Source of the DNA: UBA7985 sp002690455
GTDB taxonomy: Bacteria > Pseudomonadota > Alphaproteobacteria > UBA7985
Assembly (NCBI GenBank): GCA_965662775.1
Contig: CBFIIW010000009.1
Location: 47,362 to 111,361 of the forward strand
Length of the DNA stretch: 64,000 nucleotides
Direction: 5' to 3'
Part shown: positions 18,186 through 27,819 of the stretch, in pieces
How positions within the stretch are numbered: position 1 is the first letter of the stretch
Layout: every line of letters begins with the position of its first letter
Translations under genes and position numbers: made by a program
The notes under the pieces: generated by a model
What the model was told of the DNA's origin: nothing
The model's database searches: none
What the model saw: only the letters and a program-made list of their open reading frames with translations

Positions 18186-19229
18186 ATGGCCAACAAGATC
18201 CTCGTTACCGGTGGGCTGGGTTATATCGGCAGTCATTGTGTCGTTGCGCTGTGCGAGGCTGGTTACGAGCCCGTTATCGTCGATAATCACTCCAACGCCC
18301 GGGCTTCGGTGCTGGAACGGCTAGAGCGCTTGACGGGCCGGGAGTTGTCCTGTTTTGACATTGATATTCGCAACCGCGCTGGTCTGGAAACTTTGCTCCA
18401 GCGCGAGCCCTGCCAAGGCCTGATTCACCTTGCCGCGTTCAAGGCTGTTGGTGAGTCCGTTGCCCAACCGTTGCGGTACTATGACAATAACGTGGGTGGG
18501 TCAGTCAGCCTGTTCGACGCATTTGATGCCGCCGGTGGTGGGGCGATTGTGTTCAGTTCTTCGGCCACCGTCTACGGTGATGTTGAGGCGAAATCGCTGC
18601 ACGAAAATATGCCAGTACAGCCGACAAACCCGTATGGCCAGACCAAAGCGATGATAGAGCAGGTGCTTGCGGATATGGTCCGGGCGCGCGATGCTCGCAG
18701 TCGCGGACTCGCGCTGCGCTACTTCAATCCCGCAGGCGCACACGACAGTGCGATCATCGGAGAAGATCCCAAAGATGCGCCCAACAACCTGTTCCCCATA
18801 ATTGTTCAGGTTGCGGTCGGCCAGCGCGAGCGTCTGACTATCTTCGGCGAGGACTACGACACGCCGGATGGAACGGGTGTGCGCGATTATATCCATGTGG
18901 TCGATCTAGCGCAGGCGCACGTCAAGGCGTTGACGGTACTGTTGTCGGGGGGCTTTGATGCGCCATTTACAGCGCTCAATCTGGGCACCGGCACGCCCTA
19001 TTCCGTGCGTGAAGTGATTGCTGCTTTTGAGGCAGAATTGAGCCGCAAGTTGCCGCAGACGATGGGCGAACGCCGACCGGGCGATGTTGCTACTCTTGTG
19101 GCTGATCCATCGGCCGCCATGGCACAGTTGGGCTGGCGGGCCGAACGGGGACTGGAGGCCATGGTGAGGGATGCCTGGCGTTGGGCGGGCGCAGCGCGGC
19201 AGTGGGGCTTGTGGGATGAGGATACGTGA
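18186..19229 (+). CDS. galE: UDP-glucose 4-epimerase
   Basis: This 347-residue short-chain dehydrogenase-type enzyme interconverts UDP-glucose and UDP-galactose using bound NAD. The N-terminal NAD motif is VTGGLGYIGSHC, the catalytic Ser/Tyr/Lys set is seen in VFSSSATVYG and NPYGQTK, and ALRYFNPAGAH is the usual GalE substrate-binding block. A ribosome site GGCAGGAGAGAG precedes the ATG. It stands alone among unrelated genes, so it more likely serves surface polysaccharide synthesis than galactose use. Confidence 0.94.
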   Translation: MANKILVTGGLGYIGSHCVVALCEAGYEPVIVDNHSNARASVLERLERLTGRELSCFDIDIRNRAGLETLLQREPCQGLIHLAAFKAVGESVAQPLRYYDNNVGGSVSLFDAFDAAGGGAIVFSSSATVYGDVEAKSLHENMPVQPTNPYGQTKAMIEQVLADMVRARDARSRGLALRYFNPAGAHDSAIIGEDPKDAPNNLFPIIVQVAVGQRERLTIFGEDYDTPDGTGVRDYIHVVDLAQAHVKALTVLLSGGFDAPFTALNLGTGTPYSVREVIAAFEAELSRKLPQTMGERRPGDVATLVADPSAAMAQLGWRAERGLEAMVRDAWRWAGAARQWGLWDEDT

Positions 19230-19371
19230 AGATGGTCTTCGCGCTTCCCGGTGTTGCGGTCAGTGAAATTGTGACGCAGTTTTGCTACCGGTTGTGCATT
19301 GGTTGATGTAGCACGATCCGATGGCCAGTCGGCTTGCACCGCTGCGCCGCCGTAACTGAGAAGAAACCACG

Positions 19372-21465
19372 ATGGTCGATGCTGCAGCACCAAAACGGCT
19401 CTATGCGCGCTTGCTCAACCCGGCCTCGATTGCCGTCGTCGGGGGTAGCTGGGCCGCCGCCGTTATCGAACAGTCCGAACGCATGGGCTTTGCAGGTGAT
19501 ATCTGGCCAGTGCATCCGACCCGTCACGAAGTGCGCGGACGGAAGGCCTACGCCAGTATCAACGATCTGCCTGCGCCGCCGGATGCAACCTTCATAGGAG
19601 TCAATCGGCAGACTACCATCGACGTGGTCCGCGACCTCGCTGCTCGTGGCGCTGGTGGGGCGACTTGCTTTGCTGCTGGATGGGCAGAAACCGCCGACGG
19701 CGTTGGCTTGCAGGACGACCTTCTCGCCGCAGCCGGGGATATGCCGATCTTTGGGCCGAATTGCTATGGGCTGATTAACTATACCAGCGGCGCGACGCTT
19801 TGGCCCGATGTCCATGGCGGGGAACGGGTCGAGCGCGGTGTCGCGCTCATCTGCCAGTCGTCCAATATCGCGATCAATCTGAGCATGCAGCAGCGCGCGC
19901 TACCATTGGCATATGTCCTGACCGTTGGTAATGGCGCTCAGGTCAGCCTTGGTAACATGATCGAGGCGATGGCTGCAGAAGACCGGGTCAGCGCGATTGG
20001 TTTGTACATTGAGGGCTTTGGCGACCCGGAGGCGTTCATAGAGGCGGTGCATTTCGCACACCAGCGCGGGGTTTCGGTCGTGGCACTCAAAGCTGGCCAG
20101 TCAGACGGCGGGCAGGCGCTGACTCTTACACACACGGCAACGCTGGCCGGCGGTGCCGCGGTTGCCTCGGCGCTGTTGGCCCGCTTGGGCGTGGCGGAGG
20201 TTTCGACGCTGCCCAGTTTACTGGAAACACTGAAAATCCTGCACTTCAAGGGGCCACTGGATAGCCGCCGCGTTATGTCGGTAAGCTGTTCGGGCGGGGA
20301 AGCAGGTCTCATGGCCGATCTGGGCGAAGCGGTGGGGCTCGAATACCCTGGGTTAAGCACAGCGGAAGCTGAGCGGATCAAGGCTAGTCTGAACCCGTTG
20401 GTCACGGTCTCCAATCCGTTTGACTACAACACCTTCGATTGGGGTGACGCTGAGGCGCTGAGTGCCATGTGGCACGGGATCATGGCTGTGGACGTTGCTC
20501 ACCCCATGCTGGTGATCGATTGGCCGCGTGCGGGGACAGGGCCCACTCACACCTGGGACATCGCCATCGAGGCAGTCGCCAGCGCGCTGGACAGTCCGGA
20601 CCGCCAGGCGGGCGTCCCGGCATTGGTGACCAGTTTGCCAGAAAGCATGCCGCCTGATGCGGCAGCCAAGATTTCTGCGCTGGGTCTGATCCCCGGTCAC
20701 GGTCTTGAAGACCACCTGATCGCTGTTGCCCGTGCGGCCGATATCGGGGTTTATCGGACGACACCCTCTTCGCCGCCTCGGATCCTGCCCGGCGCGGCAC
20801 CCAAAAGTGCAGTAATGCTCGACGAGGCACAGGCCAAGACCGCACTCGCGGCGCATGGTCTGCCGACCCCACCGCACGCGGTCTGTGTGTCAGCGGATGA
20901 AGTCGTTGCTGCCGTTGCAGAATTCGGTGTTTCAGCGGTGAAAATTCTCGGCAATTTTGCCCACAAGACTGAACTGGGCGGTGTCCGGTTGGGCATCGCG
21001 GACACAGCGGCTGCTCGAGCGACAGCGGGGGACCTGTTGGCGCTGTCCGAGCGTGTGCTTGTCGAACCCATGGCCGCTCAGCCACTGGCCGAACTGATCC
21101 TCGGTGTTGCGCGTGACCCGGTCCTGGGCCTGCACCTGGTCATTGGCGCGGGCGGAGTGCTTACTGAAATCCTGCAAGATAGTGCAATCCTGCTGTTTCC
21201 CCTGGACCAAACCGCAGTAAGCCGCGCGTTGGCAACGCTGAAAATCTGGCCCATGCTGACCGGCTATCGTGGTGCGCCACCGGCTGATCTGGATGCGCTG
21301 GTTGACGCTGTTATGGCGCTAGCAACCTTTGTTGAGGCCGAGGGGGATCGGCTGGTTGAACTCGACATCAACCCACTGTTCGTGCATGCGAAGGGGGAGG
21401 CGTCAGGGGTCAGCGTGGTTGACGCTCTGATCCGGCTCTCGGCCGACACGAAGTCTTCCCACTGA
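19372..21465 (+). CDS. NDP-forming acyl-CoA synthetase (acetate-CoA ligase ADP-forming superfamily)
   Basis: The 697-residue protein fuses the alpha and beta parts of ADP-forming acyl-CoA synthetase. In order these are a CoA-binding domain (about 15-140), a succinyl-CoA-ligase-like region with the phospho-His motif THTATLAGG (H254), a second ligase region, and a C-terminal ATP-grasp domain (about 480-690, with HKTELGGVRLG). The family makes acyl-CoA from acid, CoA and ATP through a phosphohistidine. The DMSP lyase DddX belongs to the same superfamily and size class, and carnitine or betaine CoA ligation is another option, because the next gene is CaiD-like 21 bases on. The substrate is not readable from sequence. 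Confidence 0.85.
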   Translation: MVDAAAPKRLYARLLNPASIAVVGGSWAAAVIEQSERMGFAGDIWPVHPTRHEVRGRKAYASINDLPAPPDATFIGVNRQTTIDVVRDLAARGAGGATCFAAGWAETADGVGLQDDLLAAAGDMPIFGPNCYGLINYTSGATLWPDVHGGERVERGVALICQSSNIAINLSMQQRALPLAYVLTVGNGAQVSLGNMIEAMAAEDRVSAIGLYIEGFGDPEAFIEAVHFAHQRGVSVVALKAGQSDGGQALTLTHTATLAGGAAVASALLARLGVAEVSTLPSLLETLKILHFKGPLDSRRVMSVSCSGGEAGLMADLGEAVGLEYPGLSTAEAERIKASLNPLVTVSNPFDYNTFDWGDAEALSAMWHGIMAVDVAHPMLVIDWPRAGTGPTHTWDIAIEAVASALDSPDRQAGVPALVTSLPESMPPDAAAKISALGLIPGHGLEDHLIAVARAADIGVYRTTPSSPPRILPGAAPKSAVMLDEAQAKTALAAHGLPTPPHAVCVSADEVVAAVAEFGVSAVKILGNFAHKTELGGVRLGIADTAAARATAGDLLALSERVLVEPMAAQPLAELILGVARDPVLGLHLVIGAGGVLTEILQDSAILLFPLDQTAVSRALATLKIWPMLTGYRGAPPADLDALVDAVMALATFVEAEGDRLVELDINPLFVHAKGEASGVSVVDALIRLSADTKSSH

Positions 21466-21486
21466 GGAGATCACGAGGAGATCATC

Positions 21487-22272
21487 ATGAGTTCACCCAT
21501 TTCGACCCGCCGCGATGGCGGCATCCTCGAAGTCACGCTCGACCGGCCCAAGGCCAATGCCATTGACCTGCAAACCAGCCGAGAGATGGGGCTGGTGTTC
21601 CAGGATTTTCGCGATGACCCTGATCTGCGCGTGGCCATAGTGCGCACGGCGGGCGACAAGTTTTTTTGTGCGGGCTGGGATCTGAAGGCGGCAGCTGATG
21701 GCGATGCCGTGGATGGTGATTATGGCGTGGGCGGATTTGCTGGCCTGCAGGAGCTGCGTGATCTGAACAAACCCGTGCTCGCCTGCGTCAACGGCATGGC
21801 CGTCGGCGGAGGCTTCGAGCTCGCATTATCTTGCGACTTGATCCTTGCCAGTGCGCATGCGTCGTTTGCCCTGCCAGAAATCAAGGCTGGCACGCTGGCC
21901 GACGCGGCAACCATCAAGCTGCCCAAGCGCATACCCTATCATGTCGCCATGGATCTGCTGCTTACTGGACGGTGGATGGACGCCGAAGAGGCCCACAAAT
22001 GGGGATTGGTCAACGAAGTTTTGCCTGATAATGATGCGCTTGAAGCCCGCATTTGGGAGTTAGCGAGATTGCTCGAAAGCGGGCCACCGCTGGTTTTTGC
22101 CAGCATCAAAGAAGTCGCCCGTGCGGCCGAAGGTCAGAGATTTCAGGATACCATGAGTGCGGTCACAAAACGGCAGCTACGAACCGTAGACCTGCTCTAT
22201 GGCTCGGAAGACAATCTCGAAGGGTTCAAGGCGTTCGCCGAGAAGCGTGACCCGGTTTGGAAAGGCAAGTAA
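21487..22272 (+). CDS. Crotonase, carnitinyl-CoA dehydratase (CaiD)-like
   Basis: The 261-residue enzyme is a crotonase-fold protein. From memory it aligns closely with E. coli CaiD over its whole length: ITLDRPKANAID-like start (here EVTLDRPKANAIDLQTS), FFCAGWDLKAAADGD, NGMAVGGGFELALSCDL, and the terminal AFAEKRDPVWKGK. The oxyanion-hole glycines are present. CaiD hydrates crotonobetainyl-CoA to carnitinyl-CoA. An enoyl-CoA hydratase acting on another small betainyl- or acryloyl-type CoA is also possible. It is tightly linked to the CoA synthetase upstream, with a strong GAGGAGATCA ribosome site that is itself duplicated (GAGGAGATCAC, then GAGGAGATCAT). Confidence 0.82.
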   Translation: MSSPISTRRDGGILEVTLDRPKANAIDLQTSREMGLVFQDFRDDPDLRVAIVRTAGDKFFCAGWDLKAAADGDAVDGDYGVGGFAGLQELRDLNKPVLACVNGMAVGGGFELALSCDLILASAHASFALPEIKAGTLADAATIKLPKRIPYHVAMDLLLTGRWMDAEEAHKWGLVNEVLPDNDALEARIWELARLLESGPPLVFASIKEVARAAEGQRFQDTMSAVTKRQLRTVDLLYGSEDNLEGFKAFAEKRDPVWKGK

Positions 22273-22393
22273 GGTTCTCGCCAGAGCTGCCGGTACTATA
22301 GAAATGAACTTGTAGACCGATATCCAGTCCTGTTCCCGGTCGATCACAACCTGCGAAGAATTCAGGCCTTTGCGTGCCTGATGGAGATTGAGA

Positions 22394-23176
22394 ATGGCCT
22401 TCGAAACCATCAAAACTGAGATCGACGGGAATGTCGGCATTCTGACCCTCAACCGACCAGACTCCCTGAACGCCTTTTCTAGCCAAATGCGCGCCGATTT
22501 CCGCGCTGCGGCTGCTCAGCTGGAGGCCAGTCCCGAGGTGCGTTGCATCGTTCTAACCGGTGAGGGACGAGCCTTCAGCGCCGGTACAGACCTCAAAGAA
22601 ACGGCGGGCCTGCGAGACACCACGGTCGAGCGGGTGCTGGTTGAGGAGTATAAGCCCTGCATTCTCGCCATTACCCAATCGAACAAGCCATGGATCGCCG
22701 CTGTCAGCGGCCCAGCGAGCGGCATCGGCGCGGCCTTTGCCCAGTCCTGTGATCTTATGATGATGGGCGAAGGCGCGTATATCTATATGGCCTTTGCGGC
22801 TATTGCGCTTGTCCCGGACGGGGGAAACACTTGGCAGATGGTCCGCCAGCTTGGCTACCGCCGTGCCTTCGAAGCGATTATCGAAGGGCAGAAGATCCCG
22901 GCTGCGCAGGCGGTCGAATGGGGTCTGTCGAACAGAGCGGTCGCCGATGAGGACTTGCAGCGGGAGGCCCGTGCTTGGGCCGCACAAATAGCACAGGCAG
23001 CGCCCCTGGCTGTTCGCCACGTCAAGAAATTGCTGCGCGGGGCGATGGAGCAGGGCTTGGAAGCGACGATCGACGCTGAATCCGTCCGCCAGAACGAGTG
23101 TATCACCTCAAAGGACTTCGCCGAAGGCGTCTCGGCTTTCTTTGAAAAGCGCCAGCCGAGCTTCAAAGGCCACTGA
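22394..23176 (+). CDS. Enoyl-CoA hydratase/isomerase family protein
   Basis: This 260-residue crotonase begins AFETIKTEIDGNVGILTLNRP and has the CoA-binding segment FSAGTDLKETAG and the oxyanion region AVSGPASGIGAAFAQSCDL. It ends with FFEKRQPSFKG, as hydratases of this family often do. It probably hydrates or isomerises a 2-enoyl-CoA. It follows the CaiD-like gene after about 120 bases on the same strand, so the three genes 19372-23176 look like one acyl-CoA pathway unit. I use the ATG at 22394 (GATGGAGATTGAGA upstream). A TTG two codons earlier is in frame but unlikely. Confidence 0.85.
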   Translation: MAFETIKTEIDGNVGILTLNRPDSLNAFSSQMRADFRAAAAQLEASPEVRCIVLTGEGRAFSAGTDLKETAGLRDTTVERVLVEEYKPCILAITQSNKPWIAAVSGPASGIGAAFAQSCDLMMMGEGAYIYMAFAAIALVPDGGNTWQMVRQLGYRRAFEAIIEGQKIPAAQAVEWGLSNRAVADEDLQREARAWAAQIAQAAPLAVRHVKKLLRGAMEQGLEATIDAESVRQNECITSKDFAEGVSAFFEKRQPSFKGH

Positions 23177-23219
23177 CCCCGCTCAGCGCTGAAGCGGTTT
23201 GGGGTCGGCTCAGGCTGGC

Positions 23220-24392
23220 TCAGTCTCCGTCCTGTTGACGGCGTTCGGTGACCTTTCCGTCTTCGACCCCGATGAACAGACGCCCGGCGAGCAGTTCAAG
23301 CGCGGCTTCACCGAACAACTCGTACCGCCAGCCAGACAAAGCTGGCACTTCTGAATCGGCACCCTTTTCGGCCAGTAAATCGAGTTCCTCGGCATTGGCA
23401 ACGATGCGTTGAGCAACTTCGGCGTTCTCCGCGCGGGCCTTGAGCAATACCCGAAGCAGAGCCGCGCCCTGGGCTGCTGCCTCTGAGAGTGGCTTGCGTT
23501 TTTTGACTTTTGGCGCGTCTTCGCGCGGTTTTGCCAGCCCTTCTTCCACAGCGGCCAGAATCGCTTGCCCCTGTTTCCCGCGTGCTGCGTTGTCTGAATA
23601 ACCCCGCACGCCGCCCAGATCACCCGCGGTCTTGGGGGCACTGGCAGCAATTTCCATGACGGTGTCGTCACGAATGATGCGGTTGCGTGGGACATCGCGG
23701 CGCTGCGCCTCGCGCTCGCGCCAGGCCGCAACCGACACCAGCACGTTCAGGAACTGTGGTTTGTCACCCCGCGGCTTTAGCCGCCGCCAGGCATCCTGTA
23801 CGTCTGGCTGGTAACGCCGCAAATCTGCGATGGCAGCCATTTCTTCCTCCACCCACTGCACGCGCCCGTCGCGTTCGAGGCGGTTGGTCAGCTCGACAAA
23901 AACTGTGCGCAAGTGAGTCACGTCGCCGAGTGCGTAGTTGATTTGTGTATCCGTCAGCGGACGGCGCGACCAGTCTGTATAGCGCGCGGTCTTGTCCAGT
24001 TCGGCACCCGCAAGACTGCGGGCAAGCCGCTCGTATCCGACCTGATCCCCAAAGCCGCAAACCATCGCGGCAATCTGTGTGTCGAATAATGGCGAAGGAA
24101 GGGTGCCTGCTAAGTTTGCAAAGATCTCTAAATCCTGCCCAGCGGCGTGGAAAACCTTGGGCATACTGGTTTCGTTCATCAGCGCTAGCAGTGGCGCCAA
24201 GTCCATATCCGGGGCAAGCGGGTCGATAGCAACAGCCTCGTCATCGCTGGCAACCTGCACCAGGCACAGCAAAGGGTAGTAGGTCTTTTCCCGGACAAAC
24301 TCCGTGTCCACGGTGAGAAAAGTTGCAGTGGCCGCGCGCTTGCAGAAGGCTTCGAGAGCGGCTTGATCTTCGATCATGGCAGGATGAGTCAT
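23220..24392 (-). CDS. rnd: Ribonuclease D
   Basis: The 390-residue 3'-5' exoribonuclease has the DEDD exonuclease domain first (FLTVDTEFVREKTYYP with two acidic ligands, later TQINYALGDVTHL). An HRDC helical domain follows at about 205-290, and a C-terminal extension ends the protein. RNase D trims tRNA precursors in the cytoplasm. The length is usual for alphaproteobacteria. In many of these genomes rnd lies beside aspS, as it does here with only the EamA exporter between. Confidence 0.94.
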   Translation of the reverse strand: MTHPAMIEDQAALEAFCKRAATATFLTVDTEFVREKTYYPLLCLVQVASDDEAVAIDPLAPDMDLAPLLALMNETSMPKVFHAAGQDLEIFANLAGTLPSPLFDTQIAAMVCGFGDQVGYERLARSLAGAELDKTARYTDWSRRPLTDTQINYALGDVTHLRTVFVELTNRLERDGRVQWVEEEMAAIADLRRYQPDVQDAWRRLKPRGDKPQFLNVLVSVAAWREREAQRRDVPRNRIIRDDTVMEIAASAPKTAGDLGGVRGYSDNAARGKQGQAILAAVEEGLAKPREDAPKVKKRKPLSEAAAQGAALLRVLLKARAENAEVAQRIVANAEELDLLAEKGADSEVPALSGWRYELFGEAALELLAGRLFIGVEDGKVTERRQQDGD

Positions 24393-24473
24393 GCGATGTA
24401 TTTAGCGCTGGGTTTGGTCAAAGACCATGCCTGAGGGCGCGGGGGCGTGCTGCGTGAGTCGAAACCTCATGAC

Positions 24474-25337
24474 TCAGGCTCGTGGCCGCGTTGCCAGCCA
24501 AACCCCAAAGCTGGCCAAGAGGATGCCGATCCACGTCGTCCAGCGCAGGTCATCACCAAAGATGAACCAGGAGGTTACGGCTACCAAGGCTGGGATAAGG
24601 TAGAAATAGCTGGCCACGTTAATGGCCGACTGTCGCTGCAGCAGCGTGTTCAGTAGTGCAACCGCTGCAACACTGAGGATGAGGATTAACCAGGCCAGCC
24701 AGAACATGTATTCAGCGGTCGGCGTCGGCATGCGCTGCTCGAACAGCCCGGCAAAGGGCAGGGTAACGACCAGAGAGCCGGCAAACTGCCACACCGCGCC
24801 GGTCCGCCAGTCGAAGGCCGTCACGAATTTCTTCTGGTAGACCGAGCCCACCGCGATACCGATCAACGCGAGGACAATGGCGATTGCCGAACGGCCACTG
24901 CCGATCTGACCGGCATCAAAGACCACCACCAGTATGGTTCCGGCCAAGCCGAGGATGAGCCCGGCCCATAGTGTCACCGAGGATCGCTCAGCAAGCAACC
25001 ACAGCGCTAGCAGCGCCGTAAGCATGGGCTGCAGACCCACAATCAGCGACGCTGTCGCACCCGACATGCCGTGTTCCATCGCCCAGAATACACCACCCAG
25101 ATAGACCCCGTGCAGCAGCCCGCCGGCCACCATTAAATGCCCCCGCTGCGCCCAGCTTCCTGGCCAGACAGCCCGGCCCAGCCAGGCCAACACTGCCAGC
25201 AACAGAAGCACCAGTGCAAACCTGATACTCAGCGTGGTCAGTGCAGGTCCATGGGGCATCGTACCCCGCGCACCGAGAAAGCCCGTGTGCCAGAGGATAA
25301 CGAAAAAGACAGGGAGAAGGGGCACGAGCCGCTGCAT
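24474..25337 (-). CDS. EamA/DMT-family permease
   Basis: This 287-residue membrane protein has about ten hydrophobic helices in two EamA repeats of about 140 residues (for example, SLIVGLQPMLTALLALWLLAERSS closes the first). The drug/metabolite transporter superfamily mostly exports amino acids, metabolites or toxic compounds. The substrate cannot be predicted. It is divergent from aspS, with the shared control region at 25338-25509. Confidence 0.87.
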   Translation of the reverse strand: MQRLVPLLPVFFVILWHTGFLGARGTMPHGPALTTLSIRFALVLLLLAVLAWLGRAVWPGSWAQRGHLMVAGGLLHGVYLGGVFWAMEHGMSGATASLIVGLQPMLTALLALWLLAERSSVTLWAGLILGLAGTILVVVFDAGQIGSGRSAIAIVLALIGIAVGSVYQKKFVTAFDWRTGAVWQFAGSLVVTLPFAGLFEQRMPTPTAEYMFWLAWLILILSVAAVALLNTLLQRQSAINVASYFYLIPALVAVTSWFIFGDDLRWTTWIGILLASFGVWLATRPRA

Positions 25338-25509
25338 GAAAAGCCTGCTGGAAGGGAAAAGCCAGGACGATCATCCCAGTCCCCCGCAAAGCACGCAAGC
25401 GCGTGGGGCAATTGCCCGGTCTGCGCGCCTGCTTTAGAAGGCGTGGGACCCTTGAGAACAAGGCCCCGGCGGAGACAGCTGGACCGGCCACCAGACAGGA
25501 CCCTAAGTG

Positions 25510-27327
25510 ATGAGCGACGCCCTGCATCCATACCGCAGCCATACATGTAACGACCTGCGTGCCGAACACGTGGGCACCACAGCCCGGCTGTCAGGTTGGA
25601 TCAACCGCCGCCGTGAGCACGCCGGACCACTGTTCATCGACCTGCGAGATCACTACGGAGTGACACAGTGTGTGGTGCTGGAAAGCAGCCCGCACTACGA
25701 AACCCTGCGCCGGGTCAAGCTTGAGTCTGTGGTTACCCTGACCGGCCGGGTCATGCAGCGCGATGCAGAAGCTACAAACGACAAGCTAGCGACGGGTCAG
25801 ATCGAGGTTTATGTCGACGAAGCCGAAGTGCAATCTGCTGCTGAGCAGGTGCCGTTGCAGGTCAACTCAAACGACGACATCAACGAGGACCTGCGCCTGA
25901 CTTACCGTTATCTCGACCTCCGCCGAGAAAAGGTCCATGCCAACATCATGCTGCGTGCCAAGGTGATCGAATCCCTTCGTCGCCGAATGGTTGAGCAAGG
26001 CTTTACCGAGTTTCAGACCCCAATCTTGACCGCTTCTTCACCCGAAGGAGCGCGCGATTTTCTGGTGCCATCGCGCCTAAATCCCGGCAAGTTCTATGCG
26101 CTACCGCAGGCTCCGCAGCAATTCAAACAACTGCTGATGATGGCTGGCTTCGACCGCTACTTCCAGATCGCGCCTTGTTTCCGGGACGAAGACAGCCGCG
26201 CCGACCGTAGCCCGGGTGAGTTCTACCAGCTCGACTTTGAGATGAGCTTCGTTACCCAGCAGGATGTTTTTGACGCCATCGAGCCGGTGCTCCATGGCCT
26301 GTTTACCGAGTTCCATGATGCTTCTGGCAGCCCGCACGCGGTCACCCCAATGCCCTTCCCACATATCGCATTCGATGAGGCCATGACCCGCTATGGCTCG
26401 GATAAGCCGGACCTGCGCAATCCGATCATCCTCGACGATGTGACCCAGCACTTCGACGGCTCGGGTTTCAAGATTTTCGCTAAGCTGATCGCAGAGAAGG
26501 ACTTTCGCGTTATCGCCGTCCCGGGCAAGGGTGGCGGATCACGTGCCCTCTGTGACCGGATGGACAGTTGGGCCAAGAAGCAGGGCAAGCCGGGACTGGG
26601 TTACATCTTCTGGCGTGCAACGGAGGATGGCGGGCAGGAGGGCTCCGGCCCGCTGGCTAAGAACATTGGCGAAGAGCGGACCGAGGCCATTCGACAGCAA
26701 CTGGGGCTGGAGGCTGGAGATGCCTGCTTCTTTACCTGCGACAAGCGGCTACCGGCTTTGCAGTTTGCCGGGCAGGCGCGGAACGAGGCCGGTCGCGCGC
26801 TGGGCTTGATCGAGGAAGGCGCGTTCAAGTTTGTCTGGATTGTCGACTTCCCGATGTTCGAGGAAGACGAGGAGACCGGGAAAATCGAATTCTCGCACAA
26901 TCCGTTTTCTATGCCACAGGGCGGCATGGCGGCGCTTGAGAACGACGATCCGTTGGAGATCAAAGCATTCCAGTATGATATCGTGTGCAATGGTATCGAA
27001 CTGTGTTCTGGTGCTATCCGAAACCACCTCCCGGAAGTCATGTACAAGGCGTTTTCCATCGCTGGATACGGGCAGGACGTGGTCGAAGCCGAATTCGGTG
27101 GCATGCTCAACGCAATGAAGTTTGGTGCACCGCCGCACGGTGGGGCTGCACCCGGTGTCGACCGCATGGTAATGCTGCTCGCCGATGAACCGAGCATTCG
27201 CGAAGTGATCGCTTTCCCACTGAACGGTCAGGGACAGGATCTGATGATGCAGGCCCCCTCCGTGGTCAGCGATGCGCAACTCGACGACCTGCACCTGAAG
27301 TCGGTACCGCCACTAGAAATTTCCTGA
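25510..27327 (+). CDS. aspS: Aspartyl-tRNA synthetase
   Basis: The 605-residue class II synthetase has an N-terminal OB-fold anticodon domain (GWINRRREHAGPLFIDLRDH). The catalytic core carries motif 2 (RYFQIAPCFRDEDSRADR) and an inserted GAD domain around 300-420 (for example, VIAVPGKGGGSRALCDRM). Motif 3 is near the end (GGAAPGVDRMVMLL). This is the bacterial-type AspRS, which in organisms lacking AsnRS can also charge tRNA-Asn; I cannot tell which from this window. I use the ATG at 25510; the GTG just before it is in frame. Confidence 0.97.
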   Translation: MSDALHPYRSHTCNDLRAEHVGTTARLSGWINRRREHAGPLFIDLRDHYGVTQCVVLESSPHYETLRRVKLESVVTLTGRVMQRDAEATNDKLATGQIEVYVDEAEVQSAAEQVPLQVNSNDDINEDLRLTYRYLDLRREKVHANIMLRAKVIESLRRRMVEQGFTEFQTPILTASSPEGARDFLVPSRLNPGKFYALPQAPQQFKQLLMMAGFDRYFQIAPCFRDEDSRADRSPGEFYQLDFEMSFVTQQDVFDAIEPVLHGLFTEFHDASGSPHAVTPMPFPHIAFDEAMTRYGSDKPDLRNPIILDDVTQHFDGSGFKIFAKLIAEKDFRVIAVPGKGGGSRALCDRMDSWAKKQGKPGLGYIFWRATEDGGQEGSGPLAKNIGEERTEAIRQQLGLEAGDACFFTCDKRLPALQFAGQARNEAGRALGLIEEGAFKFVWIVDFPMFEEDEETGKIEFSHNPFSMPQGGMAALENDDPLEIKAFQYDIVCNGIELCSGAIRNHLPEVMYKAFSIAGYGQDVVEAEFGGMLNAMKFGAPPHGGAAPGVDRMVMLLADEPSIREVIAFPLNGQGQDLMMQAPSVVSDAQLDDLHLKSVPPLEIS

Positions 27328-27819
27328 TCCTCGGCTGGCAGGCCTGTTTCAGGTCAACCCGAAGGCCGGATGATGGAGTGAGCTTGGAAAAGCGGCGAAC
27401 CCGAGAGTGCAGGGGGAGGAAGTCAGGAGAGAGACACCCTTGGGCCCGCGCGCTTTATCTGATGCTGCGCTATGGCCTGCGGCCTGACCCCATTGGTGAC
27501 CGCAAGCAGCGCGACGGACGATGAATTAATCTGCGCCCGGTCGGATCAAAAACCCGACGATCGCAGTATGCCCGGCTGAATTGACGCGGCCAGATAATCC
27601 GGTCGATGATGCTAGATTATCAGCCGGTTGTTGCAGAAATGCCGTTGAAATCATTGCATTTTTTCCGAATCTACAAATTGTAACATAAATAGAATGAATC
27701 CGTCGTGGTGGTCCATTCAACTGAACTTCCGCATGGAGAATTCCGAATATCCTAGCTACAGCCAGTCTCGCACGTCATTTTGCCTGGTAGTGGTGATTTG
27801 ATTACAGGTCTTGGTCGGA
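27328..27819. other. Convergent intergenic region between aspS and the metal ABC operon
   Basis: This gap of 492 bases lies between two genes that end facing each other. The first half is GC-rich. From about 27600 it is AT-rich (for example, AAATTGTAACATAAATAG near 27675), unlike the neighbouring coding sequence. Apart from the weak small ORF noted separately I see no gene, tRNA or clear terminator. The AT-rich part could hold a promoter for a small RNA, but nothing shows one. Confidence 0.4.
27378..27524 (+). CDS. Possible small basic ORF downstream of aspS
   Basis: A 48-codon frame starts at GTG 27378, preceded by GATGATGGA, and ends TGA at 27522-27524. It would encode a very basic peptide (LEKRRTRECRGRKSGER near the start). 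I do not recognise it. The composition could be chance in GC-rich sequence. It is listed because it is the only plausible reading frame in the first half of a nearly 500-base gap. Confidence 0.15.
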   Translation: MSLEKRRTRECRGRKSGERHPWARALYLMLRYGLRPDPIGDRKQRDGR

